DNA of 64,000 nt, taken from contig DXAU01000017.1 in the NCBI GenBank assembly GCA_019116885.1, positions 109,572 to 173,571 of the forward strand. Direction: 5' to 3'. The first letter of the stretch is position 1. Every line of letters begins with the position of its first letter. Made by a program: the position numbers and the translations under genes. Below are positions 41,391 to 49,754 of this stretch, in pieces. The stretch is from Candidatus Mediterraneibacter pullistercoris. GTDB lineage: Bacteria > Bacillota > Clostridia > Lachnospirales > Lachnospiraceae. The notes beneath the pieces are model-generated. The model did no database searches and was not told where the DNA came from. It was given only the letters and a program-made list of their open reading frames with translations.

Positions 41391-42614
41391 TTATTCGCTT
41401 CTTCTGAGAATATCATATTGGTCCGGCGTCTCGCTCAGCTCCACCTGGAGTATCTGTCTGGAGTGCGGCGCGCTCTCCTGCTCTTCTCCCTCTTCACCGA
41501 GGATTCGCCTGACCACCACTTCCACATTCCTCCCGTCCGGCTTCATGATCTCAATCGTCTCGCCGACGGAAAATTTATTTTTCTGAGTCAGTCTGCACAG
41601 ACCTTCCTTTGTTTCCTCTACGATGCCGAGATACGTATACTCTTTATTATAAGTATTGCTGTCATATATCTGCGTGTTTTCATCTGGTTTCCCAAAGAAA
41701 AACCCTGTAGTGAACTGCCGGTACGTACAATTCGAGATCTGGTCAAGATACCATGGCATATTTTTCTGGTACAGCGCCGGATCTTTCTGGTAATCGTCGA
41801 TCGCTCTGCGGTAAGTGCGCGCCACCGTGGCCACGTACAGAGCAGTTTTCATCCTGCCCTCTATCTTGAAGCTGTCTATGCCCGCATCGATCAGCTCCGG
41901 AATATGTTCGATCATGCACAGGTCTTTGGAATTAAAGATATAAGTTCCTCTCTCATTTTCATAGACCGGCATATATTCGCCTGGCCTTGTCTCCTCAACC
42001 ACCGCGTACTTCCAACGGCAGGGGTGGGTACAGGCTCCGCGGTTTGCGTCGCGTCCGGTAAAATAGCTGCTCAGGAGACATCTTCCGGAGTAAGAGATGC
42101 ACATTGCCCCGTGAATAAATGTCTCAATCTCCAGATCCGCCGGAATATGTCCCCGCAGTTCTCTGATCTCCTCCAGAGACATCTCCCGGGCAGATACCAC
42201 ACGGCTTGCTCCCTGACGGTGCCAGAAGTTATAAGTTCCGTAATTAGTATTATTTGCCTGGGTGCTTATATGCCTGTCTATCTCAGGGCAGATCTCCTTT
42301 GCAATGTCAAAGACACCAGGATCTGCGATAATAAGTGCATCCGGCCTGATCTCTTTCAATTCCCTGAAATATTCCCGCACTCCCGGCAGATCTTCATTGT
42401 GGGCCAGGATGTTCGCCGTCACATATACTCTCACGCCATGTCCGTGGGCAAATGAGATCCCCTCTCTCATATCCTCCATGGAGAAGTTCTTGGCCTTTGC
42501 CCTCAGACCAAAAGCCTCGCCGCCGATATACACGGCGTCCGCCCCGAATACGACCGCAGTCTTCAGCACCTCAAGACTGCTCGCCGGAATCAGCAATTCA
42601 GGATGTCTCTTCAT
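41391..42614 (-). CDS. trhP: Peptidase U32-family tRNA hydroxylation protein (TrhP/YrrO-like)
   Basis: U32 family member of 407 residues. In Bacillus and E. coli this group (YrrN/YrrO, YegQ) takes part in prephenate-dependent 5-hydroxylation of U34 in tRNA and is not a real peptidase. The start is ELLIPASSLEVLKTAVVFGADAVY, with HISTQANNTNYGTYNFW, the signature EIETFIHGAMCISYSGRCLLSSYFTGRDANRGACTHPC split over two blocks, and FKIEGRMKTALYVA. The four cysteines suit an iron-sulfur site. It overlaps trmR by 17 nt, and TrmR methylates exactly the hydroxyl this enzyme would make. Confidence 0.88.
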   Translation of the reverse strand: MKRHPELLIPASSLEVLKTAVVFGADAVYIGGEAFGLRAKAKNFSMEDMREGISFAHGHGVRVYVTANILAHNEDLPGVREYFRELKEIRPDALIIADPGVFDIAKEICPEIDRHISTQANNTNYGTYNFWHRQGASRVVSAREMSLEEIRELRGHIPADLEIETFIHGAMCISYSGRCLLSSYFTGRDANRGACTHPCRWKYAVVEETRPGEYMPVYENERGTYIFNSKDLCMIEHIPELIDAGIDSFKIEGRMKTALYVATVARTYRRAIDDYQKDPALYQKNMPWYLDQISNCTYRQFTTGFFFGKPDENTQIYDSNTYNKEYTYLGIVEETKEGLCRLTQKNKFSVGETIEIMKPDGRNVEVVVRRILGEEGEEQESAPHSRQILQVELSETPDQYDILRRSE

Positions 42615-43308
42615 GATCCTCTTCCTTTCTGTGTATCTGTCTTTCTGCAGCTCCTGTTTCTGCCGGCCGCCGTTTCACACTGACTGCCGCTCCGTCTCCC
42701 AGAGGGAGTATGGAAGTTACAAGCCGCGTATCATGTTTCAATTCGTAGAGATATTCTCTCATCCTTGCATGGATCGTACGGTTGCGGCGCTCCACCGCAA
42801 ATCTTGATTCGATCACATCTCCGTCCTGCATTACATTGTCAGAGACCAGACATCCGTCCGCCTCGAGCAGGCGCATGATCTCCGGAAAATAGTGGATGTA
42901 CTGTCCTTTTGCCGCATCCATGAATATAAAATCAAAAGGTCCTTCCAGTCCTTTGAGCACTTCGGCGGCATCTCCTTCTATCAGCGTAATCCGGTCCGCT
43001 CTGCCTGCACGGCGGAAGTTCTCTCTTGCTTCCGGGATGCGCTTTGCATAGTTCTCTATCGTAGTGATGGTACACGTTTCCGGCGCGTATTCACTCATAA
43101 GAAGGGCTGAGAAACCCACGGCCGTCCCGACTTCCAGGATGCGTTCCGGCTTTTTCAGCATGATGAGCACTTTTAACAAGCTCTGCATCTCGCGCCGTAT
43201 GACCGGTACGTCCGCCGCCCGCGCCCCGCTCTCTATCTCCTCAAGAAGCGTGCTGTTCTTTGTGTCCAGCGAATTGATAAATGTTACAATACGTTCATCT
43301 ACTATCAT
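42598..43308 (-). CDS. trmR: tRNA 5-hydroxyuridine methyltransferase
   Basis: SAM-dependent O-methyltransferase (YrrM family) that converts 5-hydroxyuridine to 5-methoxyuridine at the wobble base. In 236 residues the SAM site is ILEVGTAVGFSALLM near residue 60, the metal and SAM aspartates are in FDFIFMDAAKGQYIHYFPEI and VSDNVMQDG, and the RNNRTIHARMREYLYELKHD-like C-terminus is as in YrrM (here RRNRTIHARMREYLYEL). Gene order trmR-trhP matches yrrM-yrrN-yrrO of Bacillus. Confidence 0.9.
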   Translation of the reverse strand: MIVDERIVTFINSLDTKNSTLLEEIESGARAADVPVIRREMQSLLKVLIMLKKPERILEVGTAVGFSALLMSEYAPETCTITTIENYAKRIPEARENFRRAGRADRITLIEGDAAEVLKGLEGPFDFIFMDAAKGQYIHYFPEIMRLLEADGCLVSDNVMQDGDVIESRFAVERRNRTIHARMREYLYELKHDTRLVTSILPLGDGAAVSVKRRPAETGAAERQIHRKEEDHEETS

Positions 43309-43336
43309 ATTTCAACACACCTGTATTCAGCACAGA

Positions 43337-43366
43337 TGCACAGGGACTTCCCTGTGCACCGTTTTT
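43337..43366. terminator. Hairpin between rnj and trmR
   Basis: TGCACAGGGA and TCCCTGTGCA are fully complementary; the plus side is followed by CCGTTTTTG. On the minus strand there is no T-tract, so termination of rnj is uncertain. Confidence 0.5.
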
Positions 43367-43379
43367 GTGATATCCATTT

Positions 43380-45050
43380 CTATAAATCCACATCCATGAT
43401 GATCGGGATCACCATAGGTCTTCTCTTTGTCTTTTTCCAGATATAGTCGTTCATGGCATCGCGGATCACAAGTTTGATCTTGTTCCAGTCTGTATGCCGT
43501 CCTCCCAGACATTTATCAAGCGCTTCAGCGACGGACTTTCTCGCATCGTCCATGAGCTGTTCTGACTCTCTGACATAGACGAATCCACGGGAGACAATAT
43601 CCGGACCTGCAAGGAGACGGTTTGTTCTCCGCTCCAGCGTCAGGACTACGATTATAATACCGTCTTCAGCAAGATGCTGTCTGTCACGCAGTACAATATT
43701 TCCAACATCGCCCACACCGAGTCCGTCCACGAGAACAGCCCCTGTGTGTACTTTATCCACAACCTTTGCCGATTCCTCATCCAGTTCAAGCACATCTCCT
43801 GACTGGATGATAAACACATTCTCCTTCGGGATGCCCAGTGACCGCGCCACCTCGGCGTTCGCTTTCAGATGACGGTATTCTCCATGCACCGGAATCGCAT
43901 ATTTGGGTTTCAGAAGGGAATAGATCAGTTTCAGTTCTTCCTGACAGGCATGTCCTGACACATGCGTATCCTGGAAAATAACTTCGGCGCCCTTTGCCGA
44001 GAGTTCATTGATCACTCTGGATACCGATTTCTCATTTCCCGGGATCGGATTGGAGCTGAAGATAATCGTGTCATTGGGCTGGATCGTCACTTTCCGGTGA
44101 ACGTCCGCTGCCATCCTCGACAGCGCCGCCATGGACTCTCCCTGGCTTCCGGTCGTGATGAGCACCATCTTCTCAGGCGGATAGTTCCGCATCTCGTCGA
44201 TCTCGATCAGAGTATTATCCGGCACATTCAGATACCCCAGCTCAGAGGCTGTGGAGATAATGTTCACCATGCTGCGCCCCTCGACAACTACTTTTCTCCC
44301 GTATTTATAGGCTGAATTGATGATCTGCTGCACCCGGTCCACATTGGACGCAAATGTTGCGATGATAAGCCTTGTATTCTGATGTTCTGCAAAAATATGG
44401 TCGAATGTGATGCCCACAGTCTTCTCCGACTGAGTGAATCCGCGGCGCTCTGCGTTTGTACTGTCGGACATCAGAGCGAGCACTCCTTTCCTTCCGATCT
44501 CCGCAAACCGCTGAAGATCAATAGCATCACCGAACACCGGCGTATAGTCGACCTTGAAGTCTCCAGTGTGCACAACGACGCCGGCCGGGGAATAAATGGC
44601 GAGCGCGGAAGCGTCCTGGATACTGTGGTTTGTCTTAATGAATTCGATCCTGAATTTTCCCAGGTTGATGGACTGTCCATGCTGTACGACTTTGCGTCTC
44701 GTACTCCGCAGGAGATTGTGCTCCTTTAGTTTGTTCTCGATAATGCCCATCGTGAGCTTCGTCGTATAGATCGGCAGATTAATATCTTTCAGTACGTAAG
44801 GCAGAGCCCCGATATGATCCTCATGACCATGGGTAATCACAAATCCTTTGAGTTTCGCTGCATTGTCTTTTAAATAAGTTACATCCGGGATCACAAGGTC
44901 AATCCCGAGCATGTCATCCTCAGGGAAAGCCAGTCCGCAGTCTACTACAACAATACTGTCTTCATACTCGAAGGCAGTGATATTCATACCGATCTGTTCC
45001 AGTCCGCCCAGCGGTATGATACGCAATTTTCCTTTTTTCTCTTTTTTCAA
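43380..45050 (-). CDS. rnj: Ribonuclease J
   Basis: Metallo-beta-lactamase/beta-CASP ribonuclease with 5'-exo and endo activity; a central mRNA decay and rRNA processing enzyme in Firmicutes. About 556 residues. The zinc site HGHEDH is in VITHGHEDHIGALPYVL. Further motifs are VHTGDFKVDYTP, GRSMVNI, ITTGSQGESMAALSRMA, DTHVSGHACQEELKL and PVHGEYRHL, and the C-terminal domain starts near residue 455. The track start at 45098 has no ribosome site. A TTG at 45050 giving (M)KKEKKGKLRIIPLGG has GGAGG 10 nt upstream, so I take TTG. Confidence 0.95.
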   Translation of the reverse strand: MKKEKKGKLRIIPLGGLEQIGMNITAFEYEDSIVVVDCGLAFPEDDMLGIDLVIPDVTYLKDNAAKLKGFVITHGHEDHIGALPYVLKDINLPIYTTKLTMGIIENKLKEHNLLRSTRRKVVQHGQSINLGKFRIEFIKTNHSIQDASALAIYSPAGVVVHTGDFKVDYTPVFGDAIDLQRFAEIGRKGVLALMSDSTNAERRGFTQSEKTVGITFDHIFAEHQNTRLIIATFASNVDRVQQIINSAYKYGRKVVVEGRSMVNIISTASELGYLNVPDNTLIEIDEMRNYPPEKMVLITTGSQGESMAALSRMAADVHRKVTIQPNDTIIFSSNPIPGNEKSVSRVINELSAKGAEVIFQDTHVSGHACQEELKLIYSLLKPKYAIPVHGEYRHLKANAEVARSLGIPKENVFIIQSGDVLELDEESAKVVDKVHTGAVLVDGLGVGDVGNIVLRDRQHLAEDGIIIVVLTLERRTNRLLAGPDIVSRGFVYVRESEQLMDDARKSVAEALDKCLGGRHTDWNKIKLVIRDAMNDYIWKKTKRRPMVIPIIMDVDL

Positions 45051-45134
45051 GTGATAAACACCTCCATGAATTTTATGTATCACATTACTTCCGGGCACAA
45101 AAAGAACAGCAGTTGTTCAGGCTGCTTAAAACAG

Positions 45135-45596
45135 TCAGTTCTGTTTTGTCATACATTCTCTGCACAGGCCATAGAACTTCAGTTCATGATCCAGGACATG
45201 GAATCCAGTGGCATCCTCGATATGATGCTCAAGATCATCGAGCAGATCGTCACCGAAAGGAATCACTTTATTGCATGCCCTGCATATGAGATGGTGATGG
45301 TTGTGCCTTGTATCGCCTTTTAGAAGGTGTCCGATCTCGTATCTTACACAGCCGTCATCCAGATTAAGTCTGTCCACAAGCTGCATATCCCACAAAAGCT
45401 GCAGTGTACGGTAAACCGTAGCCAGCCCTATATCAGGATAATCCGCAGATACCAGCTCATAGACATCCTCCGCCGTCATATGCCTGCCATCGTTCTGCTC
45501 AAGTACCGACAGGACCAGGATTCTCTGGTGCGTGACCTTTAATCCTTTTTTCCTGAGCTTCTCTTTGAGCAGCTCTTCCGTGTTTTTCTGTTCCAT
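45135..45596 (-). CDS. Fur family transcriptional regulator
   Basis: Metal-responsive repressor of 153 residues. The winged helix has VTHQRILVLSVLEQNDGRHMTAEDVY and IGLATVYRTLQLLWD. The metal-binding half has HNHHHLICRACNKVIPF and the structural zinc cysteines C-x2-C at both CRAC and CREC. Whether it is Fur, PerR or Zur cannot be told from the motifs alone; a D/H-rich HNHHH fits any. It is followed by rnj on the same strand after an 84-nt gap. Confidence 0.92.
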   Translation of the reverse strand: MEQKNTEELLKEKLRKKGLKVTHQRILVLSVLEQNDGRHMTAEDVYELVSADYPDIGLATVYRTLQLLWDMQLVDRLNLDDGCVRYEIGHLLKGDTRHNHHHLICRACNKVIPFGDDLLDDLEHHIEDATGFHVLDHELKFYGLCRECMTKQN

Positions 45597-45654
45597 CCGC
45601 GTTCTTTCGTCTCCCCGCAGTAAAGTAGATCTATTGTAAAAGTCCGTAAGGACC

Positions 45655-45915
45655 TTACATTTCTATATTTACGTCTTCCAGCAGTTCCTCGAACACTTTA
45701 GATACCGCCAGCAGTTCCGTCTCGTCAGTAACGATCTCGTACACACTCTCATCCTGTCCCGGTTCTGCACTCTCCCGTAATATCAGACACTCTGCATCAT
45801 CCTCTTCAGAATCCGTGACGAGTATGTATGTATTTCCATTTATCATCGTCTCTTCGAGTACGAAAAATTCATCTTCACCGTTTTCATCTGCAAAAGCAAA
45901 TCTGATTTTCTCCAT
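45655..45915 (-). CDS. DUF1292 family protein (YrzB-like)
   Basis: Small acidic cytosolic protein, 86 residues, of the DUF1292 family: KIRFAFADENGEDEFFVLEETMINGNTYILV followed by a Glu/Asp-rich second half. Biochemical role unknown. It keeps its place beside ruvX and ireB, as in the Bacillus yrzL-yrrK-yrzB row, which suggests a link to alanyl-tRNA or tRNA modification genes but proves nothing. Confidence 0.85.
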   Translation of the reverse strand: MEKIRFAFADENGEDEFFVLEETMINGNTYILVTDSEEDDAECLILRESAEPGQDESVYEIVTDETELLAVSKVFEELLEDVNIEM

Positions 45916-45958
45916 AAAAAACGCCCCTTATCAATCGATATGTGAATCCGGCTCCGCT

Positions 45959-46399
45959 TTAATGCTCCCCATCCTGTTTCATATGTATAAGATCCAGATA
46001 ACCCTGCAGGATAAATACTGCTGCTATCTGATCAATATGCTTCTTGCGGTTCTCTCTTCTTACTCCACTCTCTTTCAATGTGCGCTCTGCCTCGACAGTA
46101 GTCAGCCGTTCGTCCCACATGACGATCTCGATCCCTGTCCGTCTGTGAAGCATATCTTTAAACTCCAGAGACTTCTCCGCACGCTCCCCTATGTCATTGT
46201 TCATGTGTTTCGGAAAACCAAGCACGATCTTCCCCACCTCGTATTCCCCGATCAGTGTCTCGATCCGGGCACAGGTACGTCTCAGTTTATTTTCTTCTTT
46301 CCGCTCGATCGTCTCAATCGCCTGGGCAGTCAGTCCAAGCGGATCGCTGATCGCCACTCCTACGGTCTTAGTTCCGTAATCCAGCCCCATGATTCTCAT
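45959..46399 (-). CDS. ruvX: Putative pre-16S rRNA nuclease / Holliday junction resolvase-like YqgF
   Basis: RNase H-fold protein of 146 residues. The start [19 protein letters not shown] holds the first catalytic aspartate. [29 protein letters not shown] (glutamate) and [15 protein letters not shown] (last aspartate) complete the site. E. coli YqgF trims the 5' end of 16S rRNA. It lies 6 nt after ireB. Confidence 0.93.
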   Translation of the reverse strand: MRIMGLDYGTKTVGVAISDPLGLTAQAIETIERKEENKLRRTCARIETLIGEYEVGKIVLGFPKHMNNDIGERAEKSLEFKDMLHRRTGIEIVMWDERLTTVEAERTLKESGVRRENRKKHIDQIAAVFILQGYLDLIHMKQDGEH

Positions 46400-46405
46400 G
46401 ACTGA

Positions 46406-46669
46406 TTATTCCCAGGAATTGTGTTCGATATACGCTTTTAACAGTTCTTCCACAAGTTCGTCCCGCTCCACTTTCATCACAAGGCTCCTCGCCCCGTTAT
46501 AGCTGGTAATGTAAGTAGGATCACCTGACATAATATATCCTACGATCTGGTTTACCGGGTTGTATCCTTTCTCTTTCAGCGCCTTGAACACAATTTCAAG
46601 GATGTCTTTTGCTGAGATCTGTGGTCCCGGCTCGACCTGAAAGAATTGTGTATTGCTAAGGTCACTCAT
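46406..46669 (-). CDS. ireB: IreB family regulatory phosphoprotein (DUF965)
   Basis: 87-residue protein: [50 protein letters not shown] and [20 protein letters not shown] are the family's conserved body. In Enterococcus IreB is phosphorylated by the wall-sensing kinase IreK and affects cephalosporin tolerance. The start is [10 protein letters not shown] at 46669, with AAGGAGG 8 nt upstream; the track start at 46708 is 13 codons too long. Confidence 0.93.
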   Translation of the reverse strand: MSDLSNTQFFQVEPGPQISAKDILEIVFKALKEKGYNPVNQIVGYIMSGDPTYITSYNGARSLVMKVERDELVEELLKAYIEHNSWE

Positions 46670-46796
46670 CGTATGTTCCTCCTTTTTTCTGTCTGTTCTG
46701 GATATCATATGGCATACGCTGTTGAGCGCTGCTCTGTGTTTTCGGATAAAATCACAAAGTCCCTATTTACAATTTTAATACAATCCCCCCGAAAAT

Positions 46797-48110
46797 TCAA
46801 CGTATAATTTGTGAATCATTTTCAATTTGCACTTTTATGATACTATTTTTGAGATTTTCATTTGATTGTAGTGCAATTTTCATATACTCTCTCGTATGCC
46901 CTGTCTGAACCAGCTTTCCGCCGATCTCTGTTTCTTCTTCCACGAGTACTTCTACTGTTTTTCCTATGAAACTCTGTTCATATTTTTTCTGTTTCCGCTT
47001 TCCCATCTCTATCATAGCCGCACTCCTTGCAGCCTTTGTCTGTTCATCGATCTGTCCGTCCATACGGGCAGCTTTCGTTCCTTCGCGTTTTGAATATTTG
47101 AAGACATGGGTTTCATAAAAATCTACTTTATCAACAAACGACATGGATTCCGCAAATTCCTCCTCTGTCTCCCCGGGAAAACCGACGATGATATCCGTCG
47201 TAAGCGCAGGAGCATCAAAATGTCTTCTCAGAATACAGCATTTCTCATAATATTCTGCGCTCGTATATCTCCTGTTCATCCGTGCCAGCGTAGCGTCACA
47301 TCCGCTCTGAAGCGAAAGATGAAAATGCGGGCATATTTTCGGCAGTGTGCTCAGTTTCCGGGCAAAATCTTCTGTAATGATTCCAGGCTCCAGAGATCCA
47401 AGACGTATCCTCATAATGCCGTCTGTCTCGTGTACGGCACAGATAAGATCCAGAAGATGCCGCTTTCCATCATGATCAATTCCGTAAGAACTCAGATGAA
47501 TTCCGGTAAGTACGATTTCCTTATATCCATTGGCCGCAAGTTCTTTCACTTCCCTGACCACATCATCCATGTCCCGGCTGCGTACCCGGCCTCTTGCGTA
47601 CGGAATGATGCAGTACGTACAGAACTGGTTGCAGCCGTCCTGAACTTTGATGCAGGCTCTTGTGTGATCGCCCGGCTTTGTAAGACTGAGTTCTTCATAT
47701 TCATGCGTCCGGTTGATGTCCTCTATCTCTGTCACTCTGCGGCGCTCTTCCCGTGAAAGAACGGCGGTATCAGAGCGGTACTCTTCCAGAATCCTGATCA
47801 GATCCTTTTTGTGGTTATTCCCCAGCACAATATCAATGCAGGAATCGTTTTCCTGCCCGTCCTTAGCCTGCACATAGCATCCCGCAGCCACCACGACCGC
47901 ATCCGGATTCATCTTCCGCGCCCTGCGAAGCATCTGGCGGGACTTTCGGTCAGCGATATTTGTCACTGTACACGTATTTATGATATAGACATCAGCGCCT
48001 TCCGCGAAAGGAACAATCTCATATCCGGCATTTTCCAGCATCTCCTGCATGGCTTCTGTCTCGTATGCATTTACCTTACAGCCCAGGTTGTGGAGCGCCG
48101 CTTTCTTCAT
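46797..48110 (-). CDS. mtaB: tRNA (t6A37) C2-methylthiotransferase
   Basis: Radical SAM methylthiotransferase that turns t6A37 into ms2t6A in tRNAs reading ANN codons. In 437 residues the UPF0004 domain is first (AALHNLGCKVNAYETEAM, YIINTCTVTNIADRKSRQ, VAAGCYVQ; three cluster cysteines). The radical SAM core has CNQFCTYCIIPYARGRVRS, and a C-terminal TRAM domain begins near residue 375. The start is moved from 48176 to 48110 (MKKAALHNLGCKVN) with AGAGGT upstream. The last 90 bases are markedly AT-rich. Confidence 0.94.
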   Translation of the reverse strand: MKKAALHNLGCKVNAYETEAMQEMLENAGYEIVPFAEGADVYIINTCTVTNIADRKSRQMLRRARKMNPDAVVVAAGCYVQAKDGQENDSCIDIVLGNNHKKDLIRILEEYRSDTAVLSREERRRVTEIEDINRTHEYEELSLTKPGDHTRACIKVQDGCNQFCTYCIIPYARGRVRSRDMDDVVREVKELAANGYKEIVLTGIHLSSYGIDHDGKRHLLDLICAVHETDGIMRIRLGSLEPGIITEDFARKLSTLPKICPHFHLSLQSGCDATLARMNRRYTSAEYYEKCCILRRHFDAPALTTDIIVGFPGETEEEFAESMSFVDKVDFYETHVFKYSKREGTKAARMDGQIDEQTKAARSAAMIEMGKRKQKKYEQSFIGKTVEVLVEEETEIGGKLVQTGHTREYMKIALQSNENLKNSIIKVQIENDSQIIR

Positions 48111-48225
48111 AACAAATTTACCTCTTTTTTCCTCTTGTTTCTTGACTTTTCCCAGTGCATCTCGTAGAATATACATGAGGCCGCAAGCCTTACTTTATTG
48201 TATGATTCAAGGAGGGACCTTTAAA

Positions 48226-48459
48226 ATGAAAACCGTACAGATTTCATTAAACTCGATCGACAAAGTAAAATCTTTTGTAAACGAGATCACAAAGTATGAC
48301 AATGACTTCGATTTAGTATCCGGAAGATATGTTATAGATGCCAAATCAATCATGGGAATCTTCAGTCTGGATCTTTCCAAACCGATTGACCTCAACATCC
48401 ACGCTGACGGCAATGTAGACGATATCCTCGCAGCTCTGGATTCTTACATTATCAAATAA
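48226..48459 (+). CDS. HPr-like protein lacking the phosphorylatable His15
   Basis: 77 residues. It aligns with HPr by eye through YVIDAKSIMGIFSLDLSKPIDLNIHADG and the closing helix VDDILAALDSYI. The serine of AKSIMG corresponds to regulatory Ser46. The place of the active GIHARPA stretch is taken by NSIDKVKSFV, with no histidine, so it cannot carry phosphate in sugar transport. Like Crh of Bacillus it may act only in catabolite control or simply as a regulator. AAGGAGGG precedes the ATG at 48226; the track start at 48049 is far too early. It is monocistronic with a terminator. Confidence 0.8.
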   Translation: MKTVQISLNSIDKVKSFVNEITKYDNDFDLVSGRYVIDAKSIMGIFSLDLSKPIDLNIHADGNVDDILAALDSYIIK

Positions 48460-48473
48460 CAGCACGGTACATA

Positions 48474-48507
48474 AAAAGCTGTCTCGGCTTCGAGGCAGCT
48501 TTTCTTT
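48474..48507 (+). terminator. Terminator of the HPr-like gene
   Basis: AAAAGCTGtCTC pairs with GAGgCAGCTTTT, followed by CTTT. The A-rich side also allows it to end thiI transcripts. Confidence 0.85.
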
Positions 48508-48521
48508 GCCCCTTTATCCGT

Positions 48522-49712
48522 TTATTTTCCGTATGATACCGTAAGCACTTCCGCCGTATGAATCGCAGCCTGCATCAGCTCATCGATCTTCTCTTCAAGA
48601 TTCATTTCCGACTTTGCGATCCGCTCAACATTCGGCTTTGTCACCGGATGTTTCGCCACAAATATCGTGCAGCAGTCCTCATAAGGCAGAATAGAAGTCT
48701 CATAGGTATCTATCTTTTCCGATATCTCTACAATCTCTTTCTTGTCAAATCCGATCAGAGGACGGTAGACCGGCATCGTGCACACAGCATTTGTGGCCGC
48801 CAGGCTCTGCATCGTCTGGCTCGCCACCTGGCCAATGCTCTCGCCTGTGACAAGTCCGAGACAGCCGTCTTTCTTTGCAAAATGTTCCGCAATCCGCATC
48901 ATATATCTGCGCATAATGATCGTCAGTTCATCGTGCGGGCATTTCTCATAGATATAGAGCTGGATGTCCGTAAAGTTCACGATATGGAGTTTTACAGGAC
49001 CTGCGTAAGCTGACACGAGCTTTGCCAGATCTATGACTTTTTCTTTCGCTCTCTCGCTCGTATATGGCGGAGCATGGAAATACACTGCCTCGATCTCGAC
49101 TCCCCGCTTTGCTATCATATATCCGGCTACCGGACTGTCAATGCCGCCGGACAGAAGCAGCATCGCGCTGCCGTTTGTCCCAACCGGCATGCCGCCCGGT
49201 CCGGGGATGATCTCTGAGTAGATATAGACTTCCTCACGGATCTCCACATTCAGCCTGACATCCGGGTGATGGACGTCTACTTTCATCTCCGGATATGCAT
49301 CAAGAACTGCCTCGCCCAGCTCACAGTTTATCTCCATGGAATTCATCGGATAGCGTTTGTTGGCGCGCCTCGCCGCTACTTTAAATGTCCGGTCTCCCTC
49401 AGGATACATCTGCCCCACATAAGCGACTACGTCCTTTTTCAGCTCTTCGATCTCCCCGACCGGTCTTCTCACGACGGGACAGATGCCGACGATGCCGAAT
49501 ACTTTCTGGAGACTCTCCACCGCTTCCTCATAATCGTATCCGTCTTCACAGTCCACATAGACCCTGCCGTGGCATTTATGAACGAGGAACTCACCGTCCG
49601 CATCTTTCAGAGCAAATCTGATCTGACGCACAAGAGCGTCTTCAAACATGTAACGGTTTTTTCCTTTTATCCCGATCTCGCCGTACTTGATCAAAAATGA
49701 ATGGAATTTCAT
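48522..49712 (-). CDS. thiI: tRNA 4-thiouridine synthase ThiI
   Basis: Adenylates U8 of tRNA and inserts sulfur; also used for thiazole synthesis in some species. In 396 residues a ferredoxin-like plus THUMP domain (about 1-165, FLIKYGEIGIKGKNRYMFE) precedes the PP-loop domain with LLSGGIDSPVAGYM. There is no C-terminal rhodanese, as usual in Gram-positives, where a dedicated cysteine desulfurase donates sulfur directly. The start is MKFHSFLIKYGE at 49712, with AAAGGAG upstream. It lies 42 nt after the desulfurase gene, matching that partnership. Confidence 0.95.
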   Translation of the reverse strand: MKFHSFLIKYGEIGIKGKNRYMFEDALVRQIRFALKDADGEFLVHKCHGRVYVDCEDGYDYEEAVESLQKVFGIVGICPVVRRPVGEIEELKKDVVAYVGQMYPEGDRTFKVAARRANKRYPMNSMEINCELGEAVLDAYPEMKVDVHHPDVRLNVEIREEVYIYSEIIPGPGGMPVGTNGSAMLLLSGGIDSPVAGYMIAKRGVEIEAVYFHAPPYTSERAKEKVIDLAKLVSAYAGPVKLHIVNFTDIQLYIYEKCPHDELTIIMRRYMMRIAEHFAKKDGCLGLVTGESIGQVASQTMQSLAATNAVCTMPVYRPLIGFDKKEIVEISEKIDTYETSILPYEDCCTIFVAKHPVTKPNVERIAKSEMNLEEKIDELMQAAIHTAEVLTVSYGK

Positions 49713-49754
49713 ATTTCTCTCCTTTGTTTTCCTTATGCCGCATGGCATCGCACA

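Noticed and set aside
41418-42455. 345-codon plus-strand ORF
   Set aside because: Antisense to trhP; no domain and no start signals.
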